Positions 7,182 to 15,196 of a stretch of DNA of 64,000 nt are shown in pieces. Below the pieces are notes generated by a model that worked only from the letters and a program-made list of their open reading frames with translations, was not told where the DNA came from and ran no database searches. Positions within the stretch are counted from its first letter, which is position 1; each line of letters begins with the position of its first letter. Made by a program: the position numbers and the translations under genes. Source of the DNA: Methanoflorens sp963701995 (GTDB lineage: Archaea; Halobacteriota; Bog-38; Methanoflorentales; Methanoflorentaceae); the NCBI GenBank assembly GCA_963701995.1, contig OY969693.1, positions 1,612,001 to 1,676,000 on the forward strand. The letters are read 5' to 3'.

Positions 7182-9320
7182 CTAAGCGATCATACTTTCG
7201 TTAAGGGTATTGAGGCTTCTCTCGATGATCTCTAGTGACAGTGTCAGTTGGCTATCGCCGACTGTGATAGAGAGTGCTTCTCCGCCGACGGTTCCAATCG
7301 CGGCATACGGGACGTCGTGGGCTTCGAGAACGGCTGAAACGGGGTTGAGGCTTCTAGGGGTTACCGTCAGAATCGCTCTGCCAGAGCTCTCGGAAAACAG
7401 TTCGTTCTCATCGTCTAAACAACCAGATAAGTTCACTTCGGCGCCGATGTGTTTGCACATTTTTCCGAGCGCAGCTATAATGCCCCCCCGCGAAATATCG
7501 GTGGCGGCCGCGATCTTTCCGGTTTCGACAACTTTCACCAATGCGTCGATAGTCGTTTTAATCGTCTCGCGGGGTTGCGGGACAGCACCTCCGATCTCAA
7601 AGATTTCAGCATACTCCGACCCGCCGTATTCCGGATACGTTTCGCCGATCATCATTACGATATCCCCCTTTTCTTGGAAAATTGCCGGTGGGACCGTGGA
7701 GCTGTCCTCGAGAATTCCTACCATTCCGATTGACGGAGTAGGGATAATCGCCGTGTGGAACTCTTCGCTTTCGTTGTAGAGCGAAACATTCCCGCCGACG
7801 ATTGGTGTGTCGAGGATGCGAGCCGCGTGAGAGAGCCCCGCCACCGCTCGTTCAAGCTGGGAAAAGACGTCCGCATTTTCCGGGTTGCCGAAGTTGAGGC
7901 AATTGACAAATGCGACTGGCGTTGCCCCCTTCACCGCTAAATTCATTGCATTTTCAAATACCGTGCCCGCTGCCCCTTGGAATTGATCCTTGGCGACGTG
8001 CGTAGGATTGCAGCCTGAGGAGAGCGCTATGCCTCGCCGGGCGTCAATCGAGAGAACTGCCGCCCCGCTGCCTGGCTTGACTATAGTCCGCGTTTGTACT
8101 TCGTAGTCGTATTGTCGATACACCCACTCTTTCGTCGCGACGTTTGGAGACGAAAGCACGCGAAGCGCCTTCTCTTTGAGCGTTAGGTCTCGAGCTAGCG
8201 ACTGTTCACGGTGCGACTGCGCTTTTGGGCGTTCAGGTGTGCATAATGGCGCCCCTTCGGTGAGTAGCTTAATCGGTATGTCGGCGACTACCGTTCCGCG
8301 GAACTCTACGACGTATCTAGGTTCGTCGATTACCTCACCGATTACGGCGCCATTTAGGTCATACTTGCGGGCAATAGCTAGTATTTCCTGAACGTGCTCC
8401 GGCGGAACCTCGAGGACCATCCGCTCCTGCGACTCAGAGACCATTATTTCCCTCGGTGTCATACCGGCTTCGCGCAAAGGAACGGCATCAAGCACAATTC
8501 GCCCTCCAAACGTTGAACACATTTCGGCTGATGCCCCTGACAGCCCTGCGGCCCCTAAATCGCGACACGCGAAAACATAGCCTGTGGCGACTGCTTCGAG
8601 CGTTGCATCGATGAGGAGTTTTTCAGTGTACGGGTCGCCAATCTGCACGGAAGGCCTGTCAGACGCTTCAGATTCCTCACTAAGATCTCTCGAGGCAAAG
8701 GATGCGCCGCCAAGACCGTCTCGGCCGGTGGCTGACCCTATGAGTATGATTTTGCTGCCAGGTTTTTTTACGCGCCCGGTGACGAGCGTATCAGGCTGGC
8801 CTAGTCCAATGCAGACCACGTTGACGAGCGGATTTCCATCGTAACTCGGATGAAACAGGACCTCACCATTGACAACGGGCACCCCTATGCAGTTGCCGTA
8901 ATCGCCGATTCCTTGAACAACGTGCTCGAATAGATAGCGGTTTTTTTCATTTTTTAAGCTGCCAAAATACAGGCAATCCATCAGAGCGATCGGCTTGGCG
9001 CCCATTGAGATGATATCGCGCACGATTCCGCCGACGCCGGTCGCGGCGCCGTCGTACGGATCCACGTATGAAGGGTGATTGTGACTTTCCATCGCTATCG
9101 CGAGAGTGAGGTGATCGCTTAGCTTTATGATGGCTGCGTCATCTCCGGGGCCCACAATAACGATGTCGCCGCGCGTAGGCATTGTCTGTAGGAGTGGCTT
9201 ACTTGTTCGATAGGCGCAGTGCTCTGACCATAGGTTTTCGAATATTGCACTTTCGACGTCATTGGGCCGGCGGCCGAGTGCTGCTGAAATGACTCTTTCA
9301 TCCGCTTCTTTCAACACCAT
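7182..9320 (-). CDS. purL: phosphoribosylformylglycinamidine synthase subunit II
   Basis: Converts FGAR to FGAM with ATP and glutamine-derived ammonia in purine synthesis, acting with PurQ and PurS, neither of which is in this window. The 712 residues contain two AIRS-like halves. The ATP and Mg sites are visible in ESHNHPSYVDPYDGAATGVG, GPGDDAA, LGAAGLSGASAEM and DISRGGIIAALGKM. The length is normal for small PurL. The start ATG at 9320 follows GGAGTG. It is the first gene of the minus-strand series purL > GT4 > fae-hps > tpiA. Confidence 0.97.
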   Translation of the reverse strand: MVLKEADERVISAALGRRPNDVESAIFENLWSEHCAYRTSKPLLQTMPTRGDIVIVGPGDDAAIIKLSDHLTLAIAMESHNHPSYVDPYDGAATGVGGIVRDIISMGAKPIALMDCLYFGSLKNEKNRYLFEHVVQGIGDYGNCIGVPVVNGEVLFHPSYDGNPLVNVVCIGLGQPDTLVTGRVKKPGSKIILIGSATGRDGLGGASFASRDLSEESEASDRPSVQIGDPYTEKLLIDATLEAVATGYVFACRDLGAAGLSGASAEMCSTFGGRIVLDAVPLREAGMTPREIMVSESQERMVLEVPPEHVQEILAIARKYDLNGAVIGEVIDEPRYVVEFRGTVVADIPIKLLTEGAPLCTPERPKAQSHREQSLARDLTLKEKALRVLSSPNVATKEWVYRQYDYEVQTRTIVKPGSGAAVLSIDARRGIALSSGCNPTHVAKDQFQGAAGTVFENAMNLAVKGATPVAFVNCLNFGNPENADVFSQLERAVAGLSHAARILDTPIVGGNVSLYNESEEFHTAIIPTPSIGMVGILEDSSTVPPAIFQEKGDIVMMIGETYPEYGGSEYAEIFEIGGAVPQPRETIKTTIDALVKVVETGKIAAATDISRGGIIAALGKMCKHIGAEVNLSGCLDDENELFSESSGRAILTVTPRSLNPVSAVLEAHDVPYAAIGTVGGEALSITVGDSQLTLSLEIIERSLNTLNESMIA

Positions 9321-9410
9321 CTTTGCACTCCTATAGCCTCTTCATTAGTTAAACTTTAGTAATTCTTTTATGCGTGCAATAAGATCTCTTTGTTGTCGCG
9401 TGACGCGCTA

Positions 9411-10142
9411 ATGCGAGCCGGGGGCGGGGAGACGACTAGGATCTGTTTGGGGTGTAGTGGATGGCACTACGATCACTGGCGAGGGGTCTTTTATGACACA
9501 CGTTACAACTATCTGGAACAATATGTCAGGTTTTTCAACTCTGTCGAAGTCAATTCGACGTTCTATCAGTTTCCGACGGAGTCCCGGCTGAAGAACTGGT
9601 ACGCCACGACTCCCGATGACTTCACGTTCTCCATAAAAATGAACCGGAATATTACGCATACAAGACGGCTGCACGATGCGCGCAGACCGCTCGATGACTT
9701 TTTGGAGACTTGTTCTGCGCTTGGGGACAAGTTGGGCCCGTTTCTCATAGGGCTCTCTCCGGTCTTTAAAAAAGATCTAGAACGTTTTGACGAGTTTCTT
9801 TCCATTCTCCCGGAACACCGGTTTGCCTTTGAGTTTCGCCACAGCTCGTGGTTTGACGACGAGGTTTTTGAACGTTTTCGAGGGCAACGAGAGTTGACGT
9901 TGGCGATGCTAGGTGCACAATTCGACAGCAATGTAGAATGCTTTACGGATTTTGCTTACATAAGATGGCACGCTCGCGGCAGGAACGGAGACGGCTACTC
10001 GCCCAGCGAGATAGACTACTGGGCGCGTCAAATCCGCGAGATTTCGCAAAGAGCGGATGTCTTTGGTTACTGGAACAACGATGCCCACGGATATGCGCCG
10101 CAGAATTGTCTGCAGCTGACGCGAAAGCTAGCGTCACTTTGA
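9411..10142 (+). CDS. DUF72 family TIM-barrel protein
   Basis: A 243-residue DUF72 protein (YecE-like TIM barrel, function unknown). Family hallmarks are GCSGWHYDHWRGVFYD at the N-terminus, EVNSTFYQFP, FTFSIKMNRNITHTRRLHD, LGPFLIGLSPVF, FEFRHSSWF, YIRWHARG and FGYWNNDAHGYAPQN. DUF72 is widespread and its activity is unproven. I favour the ATG at 9411; a TTG at 9390 in frame is the alternative, and neither has a clear Shine-Dalgarno. It diverges from purL. Confidence 0.88.
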   Translation: MRAGGGETTRICLGCSGWHYDHWRGVFYDTRYNYLEQYVRFFNSVEVNSTFYQFPTESRLKNWYATTPDDFTFSIKMNRNITHTRRLHDARRPLDDFLETCSALGDKLGPFLIGLSPVFKKDLERFDEFLSILPEHRFAFEFRHSSWFDDEVFERFRGQRELTLAMLGAQFDSNVECFTDFAYIRWHARGRNGDGYSPSEIDYWARQIREISQRADVFGYWNNDAHGYAPQNCLQLTRKLASL

Positions 10143-10360
10143 GAACGTGCATCGACAACGCCGAGAGTGCTGCTTGCGACTTCACGTGCTTTGGCTCTGT
10201 ATGGTGCCGTTTGGGTCCCGCACGGCTTGGGAAGCTCGACGCTGGCGGCAAAATTGTTAGGGCTTGACACGAAGAGCTCTTCCGCCTTTGCACAAACGGC
10301 GAGAGATTGAGTCAGGCCCCGACTCCGAGGCGTTGTCAATAGCGGGGCAAAGGAGGGACG

Positions 10361-10687
10361 CTAACCGAATAGGGCTCCCAATCCCTCCATTCCTGTTTCT
10401 TCCTCCTCTTCCTTATCCTTCTCAGTCTCTTTTTCCTCTTCGGCTTTTGCCTCTTCCTTCTTCTCGGCCGGCGCTGGGGCGACCGGTGCAGGTGCTGCGG
10501 GAGCTCCTACAAACGCCGCTGTGGATACAGCCTCGTCGATATCGATGCCTTCGAGCGCTGCAATTAGTGCCTTTGCCCTGGCCTCGTTGACCGTCGCGCC
10601 TGCTGCGTTGAGGACGCTCGTAACGCCCTCTTCACTTACTTCCTTGCCTGTCGCGTGCAAAATTAGTGCTGCATATACGTATTCCAT
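10361..10687 (-). CDS. rpl12: 50S ribosomal protein L12 (P1 stalk protein)
   Basis: Archaeal stalk protein P1/L12 of 108 residues. It has an N-terminal dimerisation helix bundle (MEYVYAALILHATGKEVSEE; ALIAALEGIDIDEAV), then an Ala-Pro hinge, a Glu/Lys-rich linker and the conserved C-terminal tail MEGLGALFG that binds translation GTPases. The same tail ends L10 upstream. It is the last gene of the ftsZ-secE-nusG-L11-L1-L10-L12 series. Confidence 0.97.
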   Translation of the reverse strand: MEYVYAALILHATGKEVSEEGVTSVLNAAGATVNEARAKALIAALEGIDIDEAVSTAAFVGAPAAPAPVAPAPAEKKEEAKAEEEKETEKDKEEEEETGMEGLGALFG

Positions 10688-10723
10688 TTCGCTATCACCT
10701 TTGCTGTCTTGTGGATCTTTAGA

Positions 10724-11749
10724 TTATCCAAATAACGCTCCTAGACCTTCCATGCCAGATTCAGATTCCTTCGCCTCATCCTCTTCATTCTCTTTTGATT
10801 CTTCATCTTCCTTTTTTTGCACTGGCTGTTCTTTCACGGACTCGGGTGCACTTGCGTGGGCGTCTTTTAGGGCGATGAGCTCATCGTCCAACGCTTCGTT
10901 CGGAAGCTTGTTAACGAGCGTTAATGCTACGGCTTGCGCTCTCGAGAGCAGAGTTTTGAGCACTTCAGGCTCAAAGATCTCAGCGTTAACCGCGAGGTTC
11001 ATTGCTTCAAATGAGGCTTTTTGAAGCAGCGGTGCAGCGGTTAAGGACGTCGGATATGCCGTGTTAATTGATAAATTTAGGGCGTTTGACACAGCCAACA
11101 CAAATTGACCAAAGTACGCTTTCTCATCGATGTGTAGGTTCTCTGGGACGTAAAGCACGTCGCCGTCGTATGCTGCTCGAAGGTACAAGCCAACTTCCAT
11201 CGGGTAGATTTCGAGGCGCTGAAGCACGCCAGCAAGCCGCACGCTAATCGCCTCGCCGGCTTTAGCGACCGTTTTTGTTTCGCGTATCACGATTTTGCCC
11301 TTTTCGATCGCGGCTGGTATCCCAGCGTTTTGAAGATCCCCGACGATAGGCCCCGGTCTGAACGACGTAGCCCCTTTCTTTACGATGATATCTGTAGGCG
11401 CCCTATCGCCTGCTTTCGCTGGCGCCGGAGTTCTGCTGTTTTCGAGCAGTTTAAACAGCTTAAATGGATTCAGATCGGTGAATACGAGTGCCGTCTGTCC
11501 CTCAATGTTTTCAAACAACTTGAGCGTCGTCTCGCCAGCCTCTTCAAGCGCACGGTGGATGAGTGTATTTCGCGCGACTTTTATTCTCGCGACATCGCGG
11601 AGCTCGGCCCTGATGTTCTGAAATTGACGGGCAGGGATACCATGGATGCTCACGACCGCAATGACTTTGTGCGTCTCGGCCTCGGCTTTGATGCTCGTGA
11701 CTTCGTCGTCTTTCCAAGCGGGTCGGTGAACGTTATCGATTGCCGCCAT
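10724..11749 (-). CDS. rpl10: 50S ribosomal protein L10 (P0)
   Basis: The 341-residue stalk base protein P0. The N-terminal domain binds 23S rRNA (WKDDEVTSIKAEAETHKVIAVVSIHGIPARQFQNIRAEL). The middle insertion domain and helical spine carry the L12 dimers, and an acidic linker leads to the terminal MEGLGALFG shared with L12. It begins 1 bp after the L1 stop (11751), a usual archaeal L1-L10-L12 arrangement that suggests coupling. Confidence 0.97.
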   Translation of the reverse strand: MAAIDNVHRPAWKDDEVTSIKAEAETHKVIAVVSIHGIPARQFQNIRAELRDVARIKVARNTLIHRALEEAGETTLKLFENIEGQTALVFTDLNPFKLFKLLENSRTPAPAKAGDRAPTDIIVKKGATSFRPGPIVGDLQNAGIPAAIEKGKIVIRETKTVAKAGEAISVRLAGVLQRLEIYPMEVGLYLRAAYDGDVLYVPENLHIDEKAYFGQFVLAVSNALNLSINTAYPTSLTAAPLLQKASFEAMNLAVNAEIFEPEVLKTLLSRAQAVALTLVNKLPNEALDDELIALKDAHASAPESVKEQPVQKKEDEESKENEEDEAKESESGMEGLGALFG

Positions 11750-11750
11750 T

Positions 11751-12392
11751 TCACATCAACCTCACTGCGGGCCCCATCGTGGTCTTGACGTAAACCGAGG
11801 CAATGTTCTGCTTGCCGTTCTCGAGTCGTGACTCTACGGTATTTAGAAGCGCTTCGACGTTGGCTGCGATGTCTTCGACACTCATGCTCAGATTTCCGAT
11901 CAACGCGTGGAACGTCGGCTTATCCTTCGAGCGCACCTTGACTGTCCGTCTCAGTCGATTGATGAGGGGGCCGGGATCGGCGCTTGACGGCACAGGATCG
12001 GGCATCTTGCCCTTGGGGCCTAGAATAGGACCAAAACTCTTGCCTATAGAAGGCATCAACGGCGCTTCCGCGATAAAAAAGTCAATTTCTCGCGTCGTTG
12101 ATCGGATGAGTTTCTTGTCGCCGCTCATCTTATCAATATCTTCAGGAGAGATGATCAGGTCAGCGCCGTCGCTTTGCGACTTAATGGCAAGATCCCCTTT
12201 CGCAAAAACCCCGATTTTCGTTGCTTTTCCGCGCCCGTTCGGCAGCACGATGGATTCGGTTATCCTGTTTTTTGGCTGACCTAAATCGACATTCTTGAGA
12301 TTGACAATCAAATCAACGCTTTCGGTGAACTTTCTCTTAGGTGCTGACTCAATCGCTTCATTGACAGCTTTAAGGGTGTTTTCGTTTACCAT
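11751..12392 (-). CDS. rpl1: 50S ribosomal protein L1
   Basis: A 213-residue L1 protein. It binds the mobile stalk of 23S rRNA and in archaea also represses its own operon. Typical segments are KFTESVDLIVNLKNVDLGQPKNRI at the start, the domain II region FIAEAPLMPSIGKSFGPILGPKGKMP and the C-terminal GNLSMSVEDIAANVEALLN. The ATG at 12392 is preceded by GGAGGG, which directly abuts a stable hairpin (12400-12436) resembling an L1-binding site. Confidence 0.97.
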   Translation of the reverse strand: MVNENTLKAVNEAIESAPKRKFTESVDLIVNLKNVDLGQPKNRITESIVLPNGRGKATKIGVFAKGDLAIKSQSDGADLIISPEDIDKMSGDKKLIRSTTREIDFFIAEAPLMPSIGKSFGPILGPKGKMPDPVPSSADPGPLINRLRRTVKVRSKDKPTFHALIGNLSMSVEDIAANVEALLNTVESRLENGKQNIASVYVKTTMGPAVRLM

Positions 12393-12399
12393 GCTCCCT

Positions 12400-12436
12400 C
12401 CGTAGTATCGTCGACCACCGCGGTGATCTCCTACGG
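12400..12436 (-). promoter_or_regulatory. probable L1-binding autoregulatory hairpin in the rpl1 leader
   Basis: On the transcribed strand an outer stem CCGTAG/CTACGG encloses an asymmetric internal loop (GA on the 5' side, GACGATA on the 3' side) and an inner stem GATCACC/GGTGGTC. Archaeal L1 mRNA sites have this layout: two helices with an asymmetric loop whose short side is GA and whose long side begins GA. The rpl1 Shine-Dalgarno begins inside the outer stem, so L1 binding would hide it. The fold and its position are seen; L1 binding is inferred. Confidence 0.6.
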
Positions 12437-12483
12437 TGCAATCATCAGATGGAGTAAACCTTACTTCAATCTTTCGCCAGAAT

Positions 12484-12957
12484 TCATGCCTCGATAAACA
12501 GATCTGCGTATTCTCCGGCGTCTATCGCCTTTTGAACTTCTCTGGCTGGTTTTTCGTCGACGGTAACGCCCATCGATAAACAGGTGCCCAAAACTTCTTT
12601 GACGGTGTTTTTCAGCTCGTACGAAAGCGAGCTCCGTCGTTTCATTTTTGCTATCTTGATCGCTTGAGCGACGGTGATATTGCCAACAGACCCCTCACCA
12701 GACGATCCTTTCTCTATTCCCGCCTCTATCAGAACAAGCGCCGATGCGGGGGGTATGCCTATCTCAAGCGTCACATTCTTCTTGTCATCGACAATGACTT
12801 TGACAGGCACCTGCATGCCGTTATATGACGCAGTTTTTGCGTTGATGTCGTCAACAACTGCTTTGATGTTGATCCCAAGGGGTCCTAGGGCAGGTCCTAT
12901 CGGCGGACCGGGGCTCGCCTTGCCTCCTGGCACCAACACTTCGATTACGTCAGCCAT
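12484..12957 (-). CDS. rpl11: 50S ribosomal protein L11
   Basis: A 157-residue L11 of the GTPase-associated centre. The N-terminal domain shows VLVPGGKASPGPPIGPALGPLGINI and the RNA-binding C-terminal domain shows NITVAQAIKIAKMKR and VLGTCLSMGVTVD. It starts 1 bp after the nusG stop, with a GGAG inside the end of nusG. A 91-bp gap to rpl1 follows and holds the regulatory hairpin. Confidence 0.97.
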   Translation of the reverse strand: MADVIEVLVPGGKASPGPPIGPALGPLGINIKAVVDDINAKTASYNGMQVPVKVIVDDKKNVTLEIGIPPASALVLIEAGIEKGSSGEGSVGNITVAQAIKIAKMKRRSSLSYELKNTVKEVLGTCLSMGVTVDEKPAREVQKAIDAGEYADLFIEA

Positions 12958-12958
12958 G

Positions 12959-13438
12959 TTATTCGCGCTCCTCCTTGCTCAAGACTCGCACGTGATCGCC
13001 GCGCACCGTAATTGGTATCGGCACCATGGCCTCGAAGAGTTCGACCGTAATCTCCTCTCGGCGCTCATCAATGCGTTTGACGCGGGCCCGTTCTCCTTTG
13101 AATGGGCCTGCAATAAGCTCAATGATATCACCGTCTTCAATGCCGGCCACGGCTGGTTTTGGCGTCAAGAAATGCTCGATCTCTGCGAACTTCGTGTTTC
13201 CCTTCACGACGCCACGAGCGTGCGGTATGCCTTGAATCGCCTGTTCTACTATTTCAAACTTGGTGGTCTCCACGAGCACATATCCCTTGAGCTCTTTCGG
13301 CACAAGTATCGCGCGGATGTCATAGTTCTCCTTTTTGGCAGCGAGTGCGAGCAAGTTGGCCACGGCCCGTTCTTGATTTGCCGTGGTCTTTATGGCGTAA
13401 ATTGAAGATTCGAGCCCATTTTGTTCTTGGCTGGACAT
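12959..13438 (-). CDS. spt5: transcription elongation factor Spt5/NusG
   Basis: A 159-residue archaeal Spt5. An NGN domain (SIYAIKTTANQERAVANLLA; RAILVPKELKGYVLVET) binds the RNA polymerase clamp with Spt4. It is followed by one KOW domain (IEDGDIIELIAGPFKGERARV). It forms the usual secE-nusG-rpl11 order, 30 bp after secE. It travels with RNA polymerase and supports processivity. Confidence 0.96.
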   Translation of the reverse strand: MSSQEQNGLESSIYAIKTTANQERAVANLLALAAKKENYDIRAILVPKELKGYVLVETTKFEIVEQAIQGIPHARGVVKGNTKFAEIEHFLTPKPAVAGIEDGDIIELIAGPFKGERARVKRIDERREEITVELFEAMVPIPITVRGDHVRVLSKEERE

Positions 13439-13467
13439 GATCCCCTCACTGATAACTTTCTAACTCG

Positions 13468-13923
13468 TCACGACTGGGTCGTCGCGTTCGCCGTTTTATT
13501 TGCGGCCGAGGTAATGGAACTATTTTGCGTTGCGTTAATAGCCGGCTCCGAGGCGTTCACTACGTTGCTGGGTGTGGCCGTCGCTGTTGTGTGCGTCGCG
13601 TTGGTGAGACCGAAATTCTGCGGCGCTTGTACCATGGCCAAATATATCAGAAACCCGGCCACACCGATTATGACGATTCCTATCGCGGCGACTTTCGCTA
13701 TCGTCGAGAACTCCTCACGCGTTGGCCTTCTCGTAAGCGTCAAGATTCTCCGGTACTCACCGAGCTTGCGCTCGATCGCCTTGCGAGAATAACGACCCTC
13801 TGATGCAGTGGCCTCTTGCAGCCTAGAAGCCTTCGACGAAGCGCTCGCTTGCTTTTTGTCTTCTTTAGGGGCCTCTCGTTGCTTTTTAGGCTTTGACGAA
13901 GGAGTCCCCTGCTTTTTAGCCAT
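13468..13923 (-). CDS. secE: SecE-type preprotein translocase subunit with long N- and C-terminal extensions
   Basis: The core, residues ~45-95, has the amphipathic helix (RKAIERKLGEYRRILTLTRRPTREEF) and one membrane span (AIGIVIIGVAGFLIYLAMV) of archaeal SecE/Sec61-gamma, and sits in the classical place before nusG. The family is usually about 60 residues; this one has 151. The N-terminal ~45 residues are Lys/Ser-rich and cytoplasmic. The ~50-residue tail after the span is Asn/Thr/Ser/Ala-rich with about six N-x-S/T sequons, so it should lie outside the membrane and could be N-glycosylated. A TATA-like GGTATAAAGC lies about 70 nt upstream. Confidence 0.88.
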   Translation of the reverse strand: MAKKQGTPSSKPKKQREAPKEDKKQASASSKASRLQEATASEGRYSRKAIERKLGEYRRILTLTRRPTREEFSTIAKVAAIGIVIIGVAGFLIYLAMVQAPQNFGLTNATHTTATATPSNVVNASEPAINATQNSSITSAANKTANATTQS

Positions 13924-14052
13924 CGTACATTCACCAAACTATAGTGCAGCAAAAATGCGCAAAGTAAATATGTGGCGCCCGAGGCGGCGCTTTATACCAC
14001 TTTGCGTTTCAATAGTATAAAATGTTTTGTGGAGGATGTGCCACGTAAGCCT

Positions 14053-15162
14053 TTATTTGACGAAATCTATGCCGTATCGTTGAGCCCCGGTTGTTGGCCT
14101 AATCGCTTCGCTCTTGCCATAGATCTGAGGCGACTTGACGCCAGTAACGATAAGGAGAGTTCGTACCATATGGTCAAGCTCGGGGTCGATCTGTGCGCCC
14201 CAAATAATTCGCGCGTCGGGATCGATACGCTCGTAAACTTCCTGCACGACGCCCTCTGCCTCAGTCACGGTCATGTCCGTACCCCCGATGACGTTGACGA
14301 TGGCGGCAGTAGCTCCAGAGATGTCGACGTCCAGAAGGGGACTTCTCAGAGCTTTCTTCACCGAATCCACGGCTTTGTCTTCGGCATCCGACTCGCCAAG
14401 CCCAATCATTGCTACGCCGCCTTTTTGCATGACGGTTCTGACGTCTGCGAAGTCAAGGTTGATGAGCCCTGGTTTGGTGATAAGTTCGGTAATACCCTTG
14501 ACGGCCCGCATCAGCACTTCATCCGAGACTTTGAATGCGGCTTGCAGCGGCAGTCGGGGAACCACTTCTAGCAGTCGGTCGTTTGGCACAACGATGACCG
14601 TATCAGCCATGTCACGCAGCCGCTCAAGTCCAGCTTCAGCGTTTGCCCTGCGCACCATGCCCTCCACGCCGAATGGGAGGGTCACGATAGCTATAGTGAG
14701 GGCCCCGACATCGCGTGCCGCCTCTGCGACGACCGGCGCGGCCCCAGTTCCTGTGCCTCCGCCTAAACCGGCTGTAATAAACACCATGTCCGCTCCGGCA
14801 ACGCTTCCGCGCAGCTCTTCTTGGCTTTCGAGGGCTGCTTCTTCGCCTATCTGCGGCAATGAACCAGCGCCGAGTCCCCGCGTTCGCTCCTTCCCAATCA
14901 GGATTTTTCGGTCCGCCGTCGTGTTCCTGAGGTGCTGAGCATCTGTGTTGAGCGCAATAAGTTCGGCCCCTTCAATTCCCTCTTCGGTCATTCGTGAGAT
15001 GGTATTTGATCCCGCGCCGCCGCATCCGATGACGATGATGTTGGTTTGAAGCGTTTTGAGCACTTCTTCGAGCTCTTGGTCGGGGGTATAGGACCCTTGC
15101 GGCGATTCATTTTTCTCGTCGCTTGCGCCCCGTGCAAGCGCGTCTTCAATTATGGACTTCAT
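14053..15162 (-). CDS. ftsZ: cell division protein FtsZ
   Basis: A 369-residue tubulin-like GTPase forming the division ring. The nucleotide-binding features are all present: VIGCGGAGSNT, the signature AGLGGGTGTGAAP, and the T7 loop region ITKPGLINLDFADV with its catalytic Asp. An N-terminal ~35-residue acidic extension precedes the core and the C-terminus is short. The start ATG follows GGAGG. It opens the ftsZ-secE-nusG-ribosomal series and begins 34 bp after the dtdA stop. Confidence 0.97.
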   Translation of the reverse strand: MKSIIEDALARGASDEKNESPQGSYTPDQELEEVLKTLQTNIIVIGCGGAGSNTISRMTEEGIEGAELIALNTDAQHLRNTTADRKILIGKERTRGLGAGSLPQIGEEAALESQEELRGSVAGADMVFITAGLGGGTGTGAAPVVAEAARDVGALTIAIVTLPFGVEGMVRRANAEAGLERLRDMADTVIVVPNDRLLEVVPRLPLQAAFKVSDEVLMRAVKGITELITKPGLINLDFADVRTVMQKGGVAMIGLGESDAEDKAVDSVKKALRSPLLDVDISGATAAIVNVIGGTDMTVTEAEGVVQEVYERIDPDARIIWGAQIDPELDHMVRTLLIVTGVKSPQIYGKSEAIRPTTGAQRYGIDFVK

Positions 15163-15196
15163 TTCGTATCCTCCACTTCATGGTCTGCGAAAGACG

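Noticed and set aside
10143..10360. Gene between the DUF72 protein and rpl12
   Set aside because: Frames on both strands are shadows that overlap rpl12 or lack any signal.
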